Notes under the pieces: generated by a model
The model's database searches: none
What the model was told of the DNA's origin: nothing
Seen by the model: only the letters and a program-made list of their open reading frames with translations
In this document: one piece after another, positions 52,094-62,609 of the stretch
Numbering within the stretch: the first letter of the stretch is position 1
Layout: each line of letters opens with the position of its first letter
From: Klebsiella michiganensis
GTDB lineage: Bacteria; Pseudomonadota; Gammaproteobacteria; Enterobacterales; Enterobacteriaceae
Length of the DNA stretch: 64,000 nt
Assembly (NCBI RefSeq): GCF_002925905.1
Contig: NZ_PRDB01000014.1
Span: 62,001-126,000 of the forward strand
Direction: 5' to 3'
Position numbers and translations under genes: made by a program

Positions 52094-53671
52094 ATGACGG
52101 ATAACATTCATAAACATCGTATTCTTATCCTGGACTTCGGTTCTCAGTACACCCAGCTGGTTGCGCGTCGCGTTCGTGAATTAGGTGTCTACTGTGAACT
52201 GTGGGCATGGGACGTGACTGAAGCTCAAATTCGTGAGTTTAATCCTAACGGCATTATTCTTTCCGGCGGCCCGGAAAGCACCACCGAAGATAACAGCCCG
52301 CGCGCGCCGCAGTATGTCTTTGAAGCCGGCGTGCCGGTATTCGGCGTATGCTACGGCATGCAGACCATGGCGATGCAGCTGGGCGGCCACGTTGAAGCCT
52401 CTAATGAACGTGAGTTTGGCTATGCGCAGGTTGAAGTGCAGACCGATAGCGCCCTGATTCACGGTATCGAAGATGCGCTGAGCGCGGATGGTAAGCCGAT
52501 GCTGGACGTCTGGATGAGCCACGGCGACAAAGTCACCGCCATCCCGTCTGACTTCGTCACCGTTGCCAGCACCGAAACCTGCCCGTTCGCCATTATGGCT
52601 AACGAAGAGAAGCGCTTCTACGGCGTACAGTTCCACCCGGAAGTCACCCACACCCGTCAGGGTCTGCGCATGCTGGAGCGTTTCGTACGCGATATCTGCC
52701 AGTGTGAAGCGCTGTGGACCCCGGCTAAAATTATCGACGATGCCATCGAGCGCATTCGTCAGCAGGTTGGCGACGATAAAGTGATCCTCGGCCTGTCCGG
52801 CGGCGTGGATTCCTCCGTGACCGCCATGCTGCTGCACCGCGCCATCGGTAAAAACCTGACCTGCGTCTTTGTGGATAACGGTCTGCTGCGTCTGAATGAA
52901 GCCCAGCAGGTTATGGATATGTTTGGCGATCGCTTCGGCCTGAACATCGTTCACGTCGAAGGCGAGGCGCGTTTCCTGGCTGCGCTGGCGGGCGAAAACG
53001 ATCCGGAAGCGAAGCGTAAAATCATCGGCCGCGTGTTCGTTGAAGTGTTTGACGAAGAAGCGCTGAAGCTGGAAGACGTGAAATGGCTGGCGCAAGGGAC
53101 CATCTACCCTGACGTCATCGAGTCCGCTGCTTCCGCAACCGGTAAAGCGCACGTCATCAAATCTCACCACAACGTGGGCGGCCTGCCGAAAGAGATGAAG
53201 ATGGGCCTCGTTGAACCGCTGCGCGAGCTGTTCAAAGATGAAGTGCGTAAGATTGGCCTCGAACTGGGTCTGCCGTACGATATGCTGTACCGCCACCCGT
53301 TCCCGGGGCCGGGTCTGGGCGTGCGCGTGCTGGGCGAAGTGAAGAAAGAGTACTGCGACCTGCTGCGCCGCGCGGACGCAATCTTCATTGAAGAGCTGCA
53401 CAAAGCCGACCTGTACAACAAAGTGAGCCAGGCGTTCACCGTGTTCCTGCCGGTCCGTTCCGTTGGCGTCATGGGCGATGGCCGTAAGTACGACTGGGTT
53501 GTTTCCCTGCGTGCGGTTGAAACCATCGACTTTATGACCGCTCACTGGGCGCATCTGCCGTACGATTTCCTCGGCCGCGTATCCAACCGTATCATCAATG
53601 AAGTCAACGGTATTTCCCGCGTGGTGTACGACATCAGCGGTAAGCCGCCGGCGACCATTGAGTGGGAATAA
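52094..53671 (+). CDS. guaA: GMP synthase
   Basis: A 525-residue glutamine amidotransferase: class I GATase domain with Cys 86 in GVCYGMQ and the His-Glu pair in FHPEVTHT, then the ATP pyrophosphatase domain with the P-loop [10 protein letters not shown], then the dimerisation domain ending KPPATIEWE. It converts XMP to GMP and works with GuaB in one operon. A strong terminator follows. Confidence 0.97.
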   Translation: MTDNIHKHRILILDFGSQYTQLVARRVRELGVYCELWAWDVTEAQIREFNPNGIILSGGPESTTEDNSPRAPQYVFEAGVPVFGVCYGMQTMAMQLGGHVEASNEREFGYAQVEVQTDSALIHGIEDALSADGKPMLDVWMSHGDKVTAIPSDFVTVASTETCPFAIMANEEKRFYGVQFHPEVTHTRQGLRMLERFVRDICQCEALWTPAKIIDDAIERIRQQVGDDKVILGLSGGVDSSVTAMLLHRAIGKNLTCVFVDNGLLRLNEAQQVMDMFGDRFGLNIVHVEGEARFLAALAGENDPEAKRKIIGRVFVEVFDEEALKLEDVKWLAQGTIYPDVIESAASATGKAHVIKSHHNVGGLPKEMKMGLVEPLRELFKDEVRKIGLELGLPYDMLYRHPFPGPGLGVRVLGEVKKEYCDLLRRADAIFIEELHKADLYNKVSQAFTVFLPVRSVGVMGDGRKYDWVVSLRAVETIDFMTAHWAHLPYDFLGRVSNRIINEVNGISRVVYDISGKPPATIEWE

Positions 53672-53704
53672 ACTTTATTCTTTGCGTTAATTGAATAAAA
53701 AAAT

Positions 53705-53745
53705 AATGCCATTAATGATTGACGTCATTAATGGCATTTTTCTTA
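53705..53745 (+). terminator. Terminator after guaA
   Basis: A 14-bp stem AATGCCATTAATGA / TCATTAATGGCATT (53705-53718 and 53725-53738) with loop TTGACG is followed by TTTCTT. It ends the guaBA operon. Confidence 0.88.
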
Positions 53746-53808
53746 ACAAGATCGCCGAATTACGGCATTCCCTGAGACGATGAATACCGATACACCGGGT
53801 TTCTACTG

Positions 53809-55005
53809 TCAACCCCGTTCTTCAATCGCCGCTGGCGTATTCTCCCGCTGACACCATGCAATGGCCATCGCCAGAGCTGCCACCACCAGGGCCAGCGCGG
53901 CGGAAACCGCTAAACTGCCCCTTATCCCGAGATGATCATTCAGCCACGCGTAGGCAAACGGCGAGGCGGCGGCCAGCAGCTGCGCGGGAATCAACAGAAT
54001 ACCGGTTCGTCGGGCATAATCCTCGGCGGCAAAAAGCTGCAGCGGCAGAGTAGCTTTAAATACGGTCGTCAGGCCGTTGATCGCGCCGTAACCCAGCACA
54101 AATCCGCCGGCCGCCCACGACAGATATGGCCCGCTCAGGCCGAGCGCAAAGCAGAGCGGCATCAACAGGGTGGTCAGTATCGTTAGCCGCAACGGCGTAA
54201 GGACAGAACCGGATGCCACTTCGAGAAAGCGCGCGCCGGTTTGCCCAATCCCCCACAGCATTCCCACCGCGACAGGAAGCCCGACGCTGGCGATATACTC
54301 GGGGAGATGCGTCGAGGTACCGTTGGAAACAAAGGTTACCAGCGCAATCAGCGACGCGTACAGGAGGGCAGGGCGTTTATCGCGGTGGGAGAGCCGCTGG
54401 CGTTGCATTATCCGTTTCGGTGACGGCAGTCTGTGATTTGGCATTTTCCACAGCAGCATCGCGCTAAGCAGGCCAAACAGGGCATAAATCAGCAGCGCAT
54501 GCCGCCAGTCCATCTGCGTCAACAACCCGGCGCCGAGCGGCCAGAACAGAGCCGAAGCCAGGCCGCCGGCCAGCGTCACGCGCGAGATAGTTAATCTGGC
54601 GCTTTGCCCATAGATATTCACCAGCGCGGCGAACAGCGCGTCGTAGAGCGCCAGACGCATCCCGGCGCCGGTCAGAACCCAGGCGGCGAACCAGCCCGGC
54701 AGACTCTGGACGTAAGCCATTACCAGGCAGCCCGCTGAAATCATTAGCGTACCCGTGACCACCACCCGTTGGCCCCCAAAGCGGGCCAGTAGCCGGGCGA
54801 CAAACGGGGAGAGCATCGCCATCATCAGCATGGCGATAGTCAGGCCAAAGTAGATTTCCGTTGCGGCCCAGCCGGTCTCCTGAGCAATAGCTCTGGCGAA
54901 AGTGCCGGGCATATAAAATGAGATTCCCCAGTTTATTAGCTGGTTGCACCCGGCGGAAAGCGTGACAGCGCCCGGCGCGGAGAGTGGTTTTGCAGATGTT
55001 TTCAT
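53809..55005 (-). CDS. MFS transporter, unknown substrate
   Basis: A 398-residue protein with about twelve membrane segments in two halves (for example WAATEIYFGLTIAMLMMAML in the first half and WAAGGFVLGYGAINGLTTVF in the second), separated by a charged loop (KMPNHRLPSPKRIMQRQRLS). A Gly-rich N-terminal start (GAVTLSAGCNQLINWGISFY) and an ARLLARFGGQR stretch between helices 2 and 3 fit MFS. The substrate is not clear. It is divergent from a LysR-type gene, which probably controls it. I do not recall this pair from the E. coli guaA-yfgF interval. Confidence 0.82.
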   Translation of the reverse strand: MKTSAKPLSAPGAVTLSAGCNQLINWGISFYMPGTFARAIAQETGWAATEIYFGLTIAMLMMAMLSPFVARLLARFGGQRVVVTGTLMISAGCLVMAYVQSLPGWFAAWVLTGAGMRLALYDALFAALVNIYGQSARLTISRVTLAGGLASALFWPLGAGLLTQMDWRHALLIYALFGLLSAMLLWKMPNHRLPSPKRIMQRQRLSHRDKRPALLYASLIALVTFVSNGTSTHLPEYIASVGLPVAVGMLWGIGQTGARFLEVASGSVLTPLRLTILTTLLMPLCFALGLSGPYLSWAAGGFVLGYGAINGLTTVFKATLPLQLFAAEDYARRTGILLIPAQLLAAASPFAYAWLNDHLGIRGSLAVSAALALVVAALAMAIAWCQRENTPAAIEERG

Positions 55006-55103
55006 GATCGTCCATTTTGTTACGCTGTTGTCGGCAGCATACCCTGCACGCTATTGTGGAGGCAGGCCGGTCCATTTATGACCCTTATAAGAGAAACTTT
55101 GTG

Positions 55104-55991
55104 ATGATGACGCTCAATCTGGGAAATCTGGCGACGTTCCGCCTGGTGGTACAGCGCGGAAGCTTTTCCGCCGCAGCTGACCTGCTGGGGCTGTCGCAGC
55201 CTGCGGTAAGTCTGCAGGTACGTCAGCTGGAACAATTTCTCCAAACCAGACTGCTTGAGCGAACAGGACGAGGCATCAAAGCGACGGCGGCCGGCATCGC
55301 CCTGCTGGCGCACAGCGAGCGGATTGAACTGGCGGTGGGCGCGGCAGTGCAATCGGTTAGCGAATTCAATCGAGAAATCAGCGGCTCGATAACGTTGGGT
55401 ACCGGGGCGACCGCCTGTATCCACCTGTTACCGCCGCTGCTGCAGAAGCTGCATCAGGATCACCCTCTGCTGACGGTGAGGGTCACGGTTGGCAATACCC
55501 TGGAAGTGGTTCGGGCTATCGAGGAGAACCGGCTTGATCTGGGCCTTTGTACGCTTCCGGCGAACGGACGCAGCCTGGCGGTGACGCCGGTTTTAGATGA
55601 AGAGTTTGTCGGTATTTTTAGCGATGCTCAGGACGACCTGCCCTCGCCGCTGACGCCAGAGGTTCTGCAATCATTGCCGCTAATTGCTTTTGAAGCGGGG
55701 AGCGGAACCCGGGATCTGATTGACGGCTGGTTTCGCCATAATGGACTGATGGTCGTGCCAGTCATGCAGTTAGGCAGCATTGAGGCGATTAAGCGCATGG
55801 TGCGAGCGGGGCTGGGATACAGCATCGTGCCGCGTATGGCGGTAGAGGATCCGCAGGATCGCGTCGGCCTGAACGTGCAATCGTTGACTCCGCGCCTGTA
55901 TCGGCAGTTAGGCATCGTCATGCGGCAGGATAAAATCATCAGCAAAGGCATCGCTGAAGTGCTGCGTTTGCTCTCTCAGGCCGGTTGCTGA
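55104..55991 (+). CDS. LysR-family transcription regulator
   Basis: A 295-residue protein with an N-terminal winged HTH (LGNLATFRLVVQRGSFSAAA, LSQPAVSLQVRQLEQ) and a C-terminal periplasmic-binding-protein-like effector domain (SGSITLGTGATACIHLLPPL onward). ATGs at 55104 and 55107 follow AAGAGAAAC. It diverges from the MFS gene across about 100 bases, the standard layout for a LysR regulator that activates its neighbour when an effector binds. The effector is unknown. Confidence 0.88.
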   Translation: MMTLNLGNLATFRLVVQRGSFSAAADLLGLSQPAVSLQVRQLEQFLQTRLLERTGRGIKATAAGIALLAHSERIELAVGAAVQSVSEFNREISGSITLGTGATACIHLLPPLLQKLHQDHPLLTVRVTVGNTLEVVRAIEENRLDLGLCTLPANGRSLAVTPVLDEEFVGIFSDAQDDLPSPLTPEVLQSLPLIAFEAGSGTRDLIDGWFRHNGLMVVPVMQLGSIEAIKRMVRAGLGYSIVPRMAVEDPQDRVGLNVQSLTPRLYRQLGIVMRQDKIISKGIAEVLRLLSQAGC

Positions 55992-56005
55992 ACAACGTAC
56001 CGCGC

Positions 56006-56215
56006 TTATTTTTGTACCGGCGTTTTTAGCGGATCTGAAGGTTCAACGGTGATAGTGGATTGCTGCGATTGCTTTTTGTCCTGATGATGGTACCAGGCAC
56101 CGATGGAGGAGTAGACAAAGCGTCCAAAGAAGAAGATAAAGCTGATAAGCAGTACGATACGGGTCATGCGACGGTTAAATCGATGTCGTTTACGCATACT
56201 GGGTGCCTGACTCAC
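56006..56215 (-). CDS. yfgG: YfgG small membrane protein
   Basis: A 69-residue protein with the start VSQAPSMRKRHRFNRRMTRI, one membrane helix (VLLISFIFFFGRFVYSSIGA) and a short polar tail. It matches E. coli YfgG in the helix and flanking residues. The GTG at 56215 with AAGGA upstream corresponds to the E. coli start; the frame is open further upstream but without the family pattern. A link to nickel/cobalt tolerance is reported for E. coli YfgG as I recall it. The tail is longer than in E. coli. Confidence 0.82.
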   Translation of the reverse strand: MSQAPSMRKRHRFNRRMTRIVLLISFIFFFGRFVYSSIGAWYHHQDKKQSQQSTITVEPSDPLKTPVQK

Positions 56216-56567
56216 AAAAGGTTCCTTAAAGTATACCCAAAGGATGGGCGATGTGCGTATTAAGGCACAGTAACGCGGAAGGGTCAATTGATGAGGATGT
56301 AAAAATCCCAGGGGTAAAACATTAATTAATGTTATATAAGATAATCCTCGTATTTACATGCTTTCTGCTTATCGCAAATTGATGTTAAAAAAAAGACATT
56401 ATTAATATTAGCGACGTGATTTTTTGATTTATATCAATCGTCTATTCTCACCGACAACTAAAATCACCAGCCAGTTCCGCGTTGTTATTCCTTGCGCGAT
56501 TATGACGGTTGGTTGGATGCCTGCCTGAATATACCCTGCAGGATTTAGGGTTATCCGTAGAGCATCT
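56216..56567. other. Intergenic region between yfgG and yfgF
   Basis: About 350 bases, AT-rich in its first two thirds (TTAATTAATGTTATATAAG around 56320), with the yfgF ribosome site and a CCTGCAGG palindrome near the end. It should hold both divergent promoters. I see no gene or structured RNA. Confidence 0.4.
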
Positions 56568-58787
56568 ATGAACATTATTAAACTTTACAGACGATATCGG
56601 GATAAATGGTGGTCGCTGCCGCTCATCTTACCCATCCTTTTACTCCCCCTGGCAAGATGGGCGAACACCGTTGCTGTACTGAATGGTAATGAAGTTTATC
56701 TTTACTATTTACCTCTGGCGTTAGTGCTGAGCCTGATGCTGTTTTTCGGCTGGGCTGCTTTACCGGGGATCGTTGTCGGTTTGCTGCTTTCCATTACGCG
56801 CGGCATGGCGCTGGAAGATTCCATCGGCGTGATTTTCCATTTTCTTATTCCGACCGTCCTTTGCTGGGGCGGGTATCGCGTTTTTGTCCCGCGAAGACAG
56901 CAAATCTCGCATGGCAATGTGCGACTGATGCCTCAACGATTGTTCTGGCAAATGTTGCTGCCATCGCTGATCTTTCTTATCCTTTCCCAGCTCGCCGAGT
57001 ATTTGGGGATCCATCCTCGCGCGACCGGGTTGATCGGAGTCAACCCCTTAAGTTTGCGTTCGCTTATCACCTTTCAGGCCCTGATGGCCGGATGCCTGAC
57101 CGGCGTGCCGCTATGCTACTTTCTGATTCGAATTATCCGCAACCCGCTCTATATTCGGGGTTTTGTTTCTCAGATTCGCCTGCAGATCGATCCGAAAATA
57201 AAGTACTTTGAGTTTATTTTATGGGCGGTAGTGCTGTTAATTTTATTAGTTTTGCTATTAATGCCGCTAAGTAGTACGAGCACTATTTTTAGTACAAATT
57301 ATACCTTGTCCTTGCTTATGCCGGTGATGCTGTGGGGGGCGATGCGTTTTGGCTATCGCTTCATTTCATTGGTCTGGTCCCCTATATTAATTGTTATTAT
57401 CCACTTTCATTATCAATATCTCCCGCATTCACCGATTTACAGTAATCAGCTGGCTATTATCTCCTCAAGCTATCTGGTGTTTTCATTTATTATCGCCTAT
57501 ATGGCGATGCTGGCGACGCAGCAGAGAATTTTTTATGCGCGTATGCGGCGGATGGCCTTCATTGATCCGGTTGTACGCTTGCCCAATATCCGCGCGCTGA
57601 GTCGGGCGTTAAATAAATCCTCCTGGTCAGTACTGTGCTTCTTACGCATTCCCGAGCTGGAAATATTGGGCCGCCATTACGGCGTTCTGTTGCGCATTCA
57701 GTACAAGCAGCTGCTGGCCGAGTCGCTTGGCGATCTATTGCAGCCCGGGGAGGATATCTATCAGATGGCCGGACACGAGCTGGTTATCCATCTGCACAGT
57801 GAAGACCATCAGCAGCGAGTCCCCCTGCTGTTTGACCATCTCAAAAAGTTTCGCTTTGTCTGGAACGGTATGCCGCTGCAGCCGCCCGTGGGATTCAGCT
57901 ATTGCAACGTTCGCTCTCCGGTGATGCATCTGCATTTACTGCTTGGAGAACTCAGCGGCGCGGCTGACCTTTCCCTGGCGACCGGAAGTCCTGAAAATTT
58001 ACAGCGTCGCGGCGCCATTAATACGCAGCAGGAGCTGAAAGACAAAGTCATGATAATGAATCAGCTGGTGAAGGCGCTGGAGCACGATCGCTTCGTTCTG
58101 ATGGCACAACCGATCGTCGGCATCCGGGGGGATAGCTATCATGAAGTTCTGCTGAGAATGCTGAACGACAACGATGAAATCATCATGCCGGATGTCTTTT
58201 TACCGGTGGCGCACGAGTTTGGACTGTCGGCGCGTATCGATAGCTGGGTCCTCGAACATACGCTGATCTTTATGGACAAGCGGCGCAAAAATCTTCCTGG
58301 AATGCGCCTGGCGATAAATATCTCGCCGTTTTCAGTGAGTAACAGTTATTTTCATCAGCAGGTAAAAACGCTGCTGGAGCATTATGACATTGAGCCCTGG
58401 CAGATTATTTTTGAGCTGACGGAGAACCATTCACTGACCAATCCCGAGCAGGCGCGGAAAACCCTGGCGCAGCTTCAGGACCTGGGCTGTCGGGTAGCGA
58501 TTGATGACTTTGGCACCGGCTATGCCAGCTACGCGCGGCTGAAAACGATGAATGCGGATCTGCTGAAAATCGACGGTAGTTTTATTCGTAATCTGGTGAC
58601 CAGCAGTCTGGACTATCAGGCCGTTGCCTCTATTTGCCTTCTGGCGAGGATGAAAAATATGCAGGTGGTGGCCGAATATGTCGAAACGCCCGAGATTCGG
58701 CAGGCTGTGGTTTCGCTGGGGATTGATTATATGCAGGGCTATGATATCGGCAAACCGGCCCCGCTTGAGGCGCTGGTTGAGGATTGA
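56568..58787 (+). CDS. yfgF: Cyclic-di-GMP phosphodiesterase YfgF
   Basis: A 739-residue membrane protein: about ten N-terminal hydrophobic segments (residues 1-315, MASE1-like sensor), a degenerate GGDEF domain (residues about 330-480, with AGHEL in place of GGDEF) and an EAL phosphodiesterase domain (residues about 495-739). The EAL signature reads EVLLRML, and the other catalytic motifs ELTENHS, DDFGTGYASY and KIDGSFI are kept. It should hydrolyse c-di-GMP and was linked to anaerobic and acid/peroxide stress in E. coli. The ATG at 56568 is the family start. Confidence 0.93.
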   Translation: MNIIKLYRRYRDKWWSLPLILPILLLPLARWANTVAVLNGNEVYLYYLPLALVLSLMLFFGWAALPGIVVGLLLSITRGMALEDSIGVIFHFLIPTVLCWGGYRVFVPRRQQISHGNVRLMPQRLFWQMLLPSLIFLILSQLAEYLGIHPRATGLIGVNPLSLRSLITFQALMAGCLTGVPLCYFLIRIIRNPLYIRGFVSQIRLQIDPKIKYFEFILWAVVLLILLVLLLMPLSSTSTIFSTNYTLSLLMPVMLWGAMRFGYRFISLVWSPILIVIIHFHYQYLPHSPIYSNQLAIISSSYLVFSFIIAYMAMLATQQRIFYARMRRMAFIDPVVRLPNIRALSRALNKSSWSVLCFLRIPELEILGRHYGVLLRIQYKQLLAESLGDLLQPGEDIYQMAGHELVIHLHSEDHQQRVPLLFDHLKKFRFVWNGMPLQPPVGFSYCNVRSPVMHLHLLLGELSGAADLSLATGSPENLQRRGAINTQQELKDKVMIMNQLVKALEHDRFVLMAQPIVGIRGDSYHEVLLRMLNDNDEIIMPDVFLPVAHEFGLSARIDSWVLEHTLIFMDKRRKNLPGMRLAINISPFSVSNSYFHQQVKTLLEHYDIEPWQIIFELTENHSLTNPEQARKTLAQLQDLGCRVAIDDFGTGYASYARLKTMNADLLKIDGSFIRNLVTSSLDYQAVASICLLARMKNMQVVAEYVETPEIRQAVVSLGIDYMQGYDIGKPAPLEALVED

Positions 58788-58826
58788 TAAGCGAATGGGC
58801 CGGACGTCCGGCCCATATGCGCGAAA

Positions 58827-60368
58827 CTAGCTTGCCGCGTCAGGCTTCTCTTCTTCGCTGATTTTCAGCCACCAGTCAGGCACCCCTTCCCAGTATTCCT
58901 GCTCTTTTTCCAGGTCGAGCAGCACCAGCGCATTCTGGCTAAACCAGTCGTGCGGGAAGGTCAGCGTCCAGTGGTTTGCCTCGGTTTTCAGCGTAAGGCT
59001 CGGCGGCGTTGTCGTTGCCTGACGCTGGTTATTCAGCAGCACGCCAAGGCGCAGCAGCTGAATTAACGGCAGAAACTGCTTCTTCTTAAACAGCGTGAAA
59101 CGCGGTAAATCATCCAGCTTAATCGCTTTACGGTGATAGCGAACTAAGGTGGCCATCAGCATCTGCTGTTCCTGATTAAAGCCCGGCAGATCGCTGTTTT
59201 GCAGGATATAAGCCGAATGACGGTGCATGCCGCTGTGGTTAATATTCAAGCCGACTTCATGCAGCATGGTCGCCCATTTCAGCAGCGCCGCCAGATGGGG
59301 GTTCGCGAGCTTGGGATTCTGCTCCTGCCATTGCTCATAAATATGCGTGGTGGTCTCCAGCACCCGACGCGCCTGCTCGCGATCGATATTGTACTGGTTC
59401 GCCAGGCTCTGCGCGGTGCGGCTACGGATATCCTGGTGACGGAAACGTCCTTCCATCTCGTACAGTACGCCTTCACGCAGCGCGCCGTCGGACAAGCGCA
59501 GCTCTTTAATCGCCAGCGCGTCAAACACCCCGCACAGGATAGCCAAACCGGGCGCAAAAACGGCTTTCCGATCTTCAGACAGCCCGGGCAGGCTTAGCGA
59601 GTCGAAGTTTTTATACTTCAGCAGCTCTTCGACCAGCATCTCGAGGCGCTCGGGAGTGATGAAGCCGTCTTTCTCGCCCATGGCCACCAGCACTTCGTGA
59701 GCGGCTTTAATGGTGCCCGATGCGCCCAGAGCGACGTTCCACCCCTGGATGCGGAACTGCCAGGCCAGAGTTTCCAGCTTCTGCACGGCGGAAAGACGCG
59801 CGCGCTGGAAATTCTCTTTGTTGATGACGCCGCCAGCAAAGTAGGCCTGAGAGAAGCTCACGCAGCCCATACGGCGGCTTTCCACCAAGCGAGGCTCGAA
59901 ATCCTCGCCGATAACCAGCTCGGTAGAGCCGCCGCCGATATCGATGACCAGCTTACGGCCTCGCTCCGGCTGCGTGTGCTCCACGCCCATAAAAATCAGA
60001 CGCGCTTCTTCGTTGCCGGGAATGATTTCGATCGGGTAGGGGATGACCTGCTCCGCGCGTTTGAGGAAATCTGCGGCGTTTGTCGCCTGGCGCAGCGTGT
60101 GCGTGCCGACGATACAGACGCTTGATGGGTCAAAACCCTGCAGGCGCTCGGCGAACAGCGACAGGCAGTTCAGCCCGCGCGCAATAGCCTCTTCGCTCAG
60201 TACAGAGTTTTCATCCAGGCCGTCGGCCAGATGTACGCGCTGCTTCAGACGACCGATGATCTGCATTGCCCCGTCAACGACACGGGCGATCACCATATGA
60301 AAACTGTTCGAACCGAGGTCGACCGCAGCGAACTCCTGCGGCCGAGGGGCATTTTCGTTTATTGGCAT
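58827..60368 (-). CDS. ppx: Exopolyphosphatase
   Basis: A 513-residue protein of the sugar kinase/Hsp70 ATPase fold: [14 protein letters not shown], then [12 protein letters not shown] for phosphate binding, and a C-terminal HD-like helical part ([20 protein letters not shown]). It removes terminal phosphate from polyphosphate and hydrolyses pppGpp. It starts four bases after the ppk stop on the same strand, so both opposing enzymes of polyphosphate turnover come from one operon. Length equals that of E. coli. Confidence 0.97.
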   Translation of the reverse strand: MPINENAPRPQEFAAVDLGSNSFHMVIARVVDGAMQIIGRLKQRVHLADGLDENSVLSEEAIARGLNCLSLFAERLQGFDPSSVCIVGTHTLRQATNAADFLKRAEQVIPYPIEIIPGNEEARLIFMGVEHTQPERGRKLVIDIGGGSTELVIGEDFEPRLVESRRMGCVSFSQAYFAGGVINKENFQRARLSAVQKLETLAWQFRIQGWNVALGASGTIKAAHEVLVAMGEKDGFITPERLEMLVEELLKYKNFDSLSLPGLSEDRKAVFAPGLAILCGVFDALAIKELRLSDGALREGVLYEMEGRFRHQDIRSRTAQSLANQYNIDREQARRVLETTTHIYEQWQEQNPKLANPHLAALLKWATMLHEVGLNINHSGMHRHSAYILQNSDLPGFNQEQQMLMATLVRYHRKAIKLDDLPRFTLFKKKQFLPLIQLLRLGVLLNNQRQATTTPPSLTLKTEANHWTLTFPHDWFSQNALVLLDLEKEQEYWEGVPDWWLKISEEEKPDAAS

Positions 60369-60371
60369 AGG

Positions 60372-62432
60372 TTAATCGGGCTGTTCAAGTGATTTGAGGT
60401 AGTCGTATATCGCCATCTGTGCGCGCACTTTGCGGCGATTGCCGCGCGGCACATAGCGATTACTCAGTTCTTTATCAAGATAGCGTGCTTTCACCGTATC
60501 GTTGAAGAGGAGATCGAAAATATCCAGCACCCGCTGTTTCAGGCGCGGATCCAGCAGCGGTGCGGCCACTTCGATACGATAGTCAATATTGCGCGTCATC
60601 CAGTCCGCGGACGATAGCCAAACCTGCTTATCGCCGCCGTTTTCAAAGCAATAAACGCGGTCATGCTCAAGGAAACGGTCAACAATGCTGGTCACGCGAA
60701 TATTTTCGCTGATTCCTTCCAGACCGGGGATCAGCGAGCACATACCGCGAATAAGCAAATTAACCGGCACGCCGGAGCTGGAAGCGGCGTAGAGACGGTC
60801 TACCAGCCCCTTATCGACCAGGTTGTTCAGCTTCAGCATGATGCCCGATGGCTGACCATTTTGCGCGTTGGCGATTTCACGATCGATCATCTCATAAAGC
60901 AGGCGACGCGAGTTTTGCGGCGACACCAGCAGATAATCGAAGCTGACCGGGCGGTAGGGGTTTTCGATAAAGTTAAATACCCGGCGGACTTCATTGGTGA
61001 TGCGCGCATCGGCGGTCAGCAGCGAGTAGTCGGTGTAAAGACGCGCGGTTTTTTCGTTGAAGTTGCCGGTACCGATATGCGCATAGCGCACAACTTCATC
61101 GCCCTCTTTGCGCGAAACCAGGAACAGCTTGGCGTGGATCTTGAGGCCCGGCGCGGAGAAGATAACGTGCACGCCAGCTTCGGTCAGGCGTTTAGCCCAA
61201 TGAATATTGGCTTCTTCATCGAAACGCGCCTGCAGCTCCACGACCACCGTCACTTTCTTACCGTTGTGGGCGGCGTGAATCATCGAGTCGATAATCCGTG
61301 AATCTTTCGCGACGCGGTAGATGTTGATTTTGATAGCCAGCACGCTTGGGTCGAAAGAGGCCTGGCGCAGCAGCTCAAGGACGTGTTCAAACGTATGGTA
61401 CGGGTAGTAAAGCAGCACGTCGCGTTCGCGGATTGCGTCAAAGCCGTTGCGGAATTTATCAAACCACAGATGACGCAGACGCGGCATCGGTTTGTTGACC
61501 AGATTGGCTTTGCCGACGTTCGGGAAGCCGATAAAGTCTTTAAAGTTGTGGTAACGACCGCCCGGCAGCATTGAATCGTAGTTGGAGATGGAGAGCTTAT
61601 CGCGCAGCATTTCGACCATCGCGTCGGGCATATCGCGCTGATAAACGAAGCGCACCGGCTCGGCGGTCAGGCGCTGTTTCAGGCTGGAGGACATCAGCTC
61701 CATCAGGCTCGATTCCATCTCGTGCACCAGATCGTATTCGGCGTCACGGGTCATTTTCATCGAGTAGGCGTTCAGCGCGTCGTAATCAAAAAAGCCCTTG
61801 AAGATATCATCCAGGCAGTAGCGCAGGATATTATCTAACAGAATCATCGGCTTGCGGCGGCGAGGCGCTTCCGGCGGCAGGTTCACAAAACGCGGCACCT
61901 TGTCTGACGGAATTTCAAGCAGCGCGTAATTGATGGTATCCCCGCGAATAATCTCGACGGCCAGGTAGGTGTAATCATCCTTCAGGAACTGCACCAGATC
62001 CGTTTCGCGGTTAATCAGTATTGGCGTGATGTGCTGACGAAGATACAGCTTGAAGTAGTTACGCAGCCAGGACTGCTGGTTGACGGAGAGCTGGCGTTCG
62101 TTGATCAGGAAAATCTGGTTACGCGCCATTTCCAGCAGCAGCTCGTTGTATAAGCCGTCAAACTCCTGATCGGCCTTGAGCACGCGGGCCTGAATTTTGC
62201 CCAGCAGATGGCGAGAGTGTGCGGTACTGCCTTGTTCTTCGCTGATGATGATGCGGCGCTTCAGCTCGGCAAAGCGCACTTTATAAAATTCATCGAGGTT
62301 ATTGGAGTAAATCCCTAAAAAGCGCATGCGCTCGATCAGCGGGTTGCTTTTGTCCGCCGCTTCCTGAAGTACGCGCTCGTTAAAGGATAACCAGCTGAGT
62401 TCTTTTTCGATGTATAGCTTTTCCTGGCCCAT
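60372..62432 (-). CDS. ppk: Polyphosphate kinase 1
   Basis: A 686-residue enzyme with the four PPK1 domains: an N-terminal helical domain ([20 protein letters not shown]), the middle domain, and two PLD-like C-terminal domains with the phosphorylated His in [20 protein letters not shown] and a second His in [10 protein letters not shown]. It polymerises the ATP gamma phosphate into polyphosphate and is membrane-associated. It is the first gene of ppk-ppx, and the upstream region diverges to the last gene of the window. Confidence 0.97.
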   Translation of the reverse strand: MGQEKLYIEKELSWLSFNERVLQEAADKSNPLIERMRFLGIYSNNLDEFYKVRFAELKRRIIISEEQGSTAHSRHLLGKIQARVLKADQEFDGLYNELLLEMARNQIFLINERQLSVNQQSWLRNYFKLYLRQHITPILINRETDLVQFLKDDYTYLAVEIIRGDTINYALLEIPSDKVPRFVNLPPEAPRRRKPMILLDNILRYCLDDIFKGFFDYDALNAYSMKMTRDAEYDLVHEMESSLMELMSSSLKQRLTAEPVRFVYQRDMPDAMVEMLRDKLSISNYDSMLPGGRYHNFKDFIGFPNVGKANLVNKPMPRLRHLWFDKFRNGFDAIRERDVLLYYPYHTFEHVLELLRQASFDPSVLAIKINIYRVAKDSRIIDSMIHAAHNGKKVTVVVELQARFDEEANIHWAKRLTEAGVHVIFSAPGLKIHAKLFLVSRKEGDEVVRYAHIGTGNFNEKTARLYTDYSLLTADARITNEVRRVFNFIENPYRPVSFDYLLVSPQNSRRLLYEMIDREIANAQNGQPSGIMLKLNNLVDKGLVDRLYAASSSGVPVNLLIRGMCSLIPGLEGISENIRVTSIVDRFLEHDRVYCFENGGDKQVWLSSADWMTRNIDYRIEVAAPLLDPRLKQRVLDIFDLLFNDTVKARYLDKELSNRYVPRGNRRKVRAQMAIYDYLKSLEQPD

Positions 62433-62609
62433 TACAGCTCACACTCCGGTAGATGTATGTTGCTTTTTCATTATGGCGAGCTTTGCCACTGAATGTCCAA
62501 TTATGTCAAAGAAGTATGACTGTTTTCTTTCAGTATATAGCGAAGAAAAACAGACGATTTTCGCGACTTACGTTATGTTCAAGGCAAGGTGAGATTCAGG
62601 AGCAAAACC

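Noticed and set aside
50619..53554. Two long - strand frames (about 450 codons each) opposite guaB and guaA
   Set aside because: They are antisense shadows of strongly conserved genes with biased third positions; the compositions are rich in His, Arg and Phe and resemble no family.
62433..62609. Pho box upstream of ppk
   Set aside because: TGTCA-like pieces exist on the - strand, but their spacing is not the 11-base period of PhoB sites.
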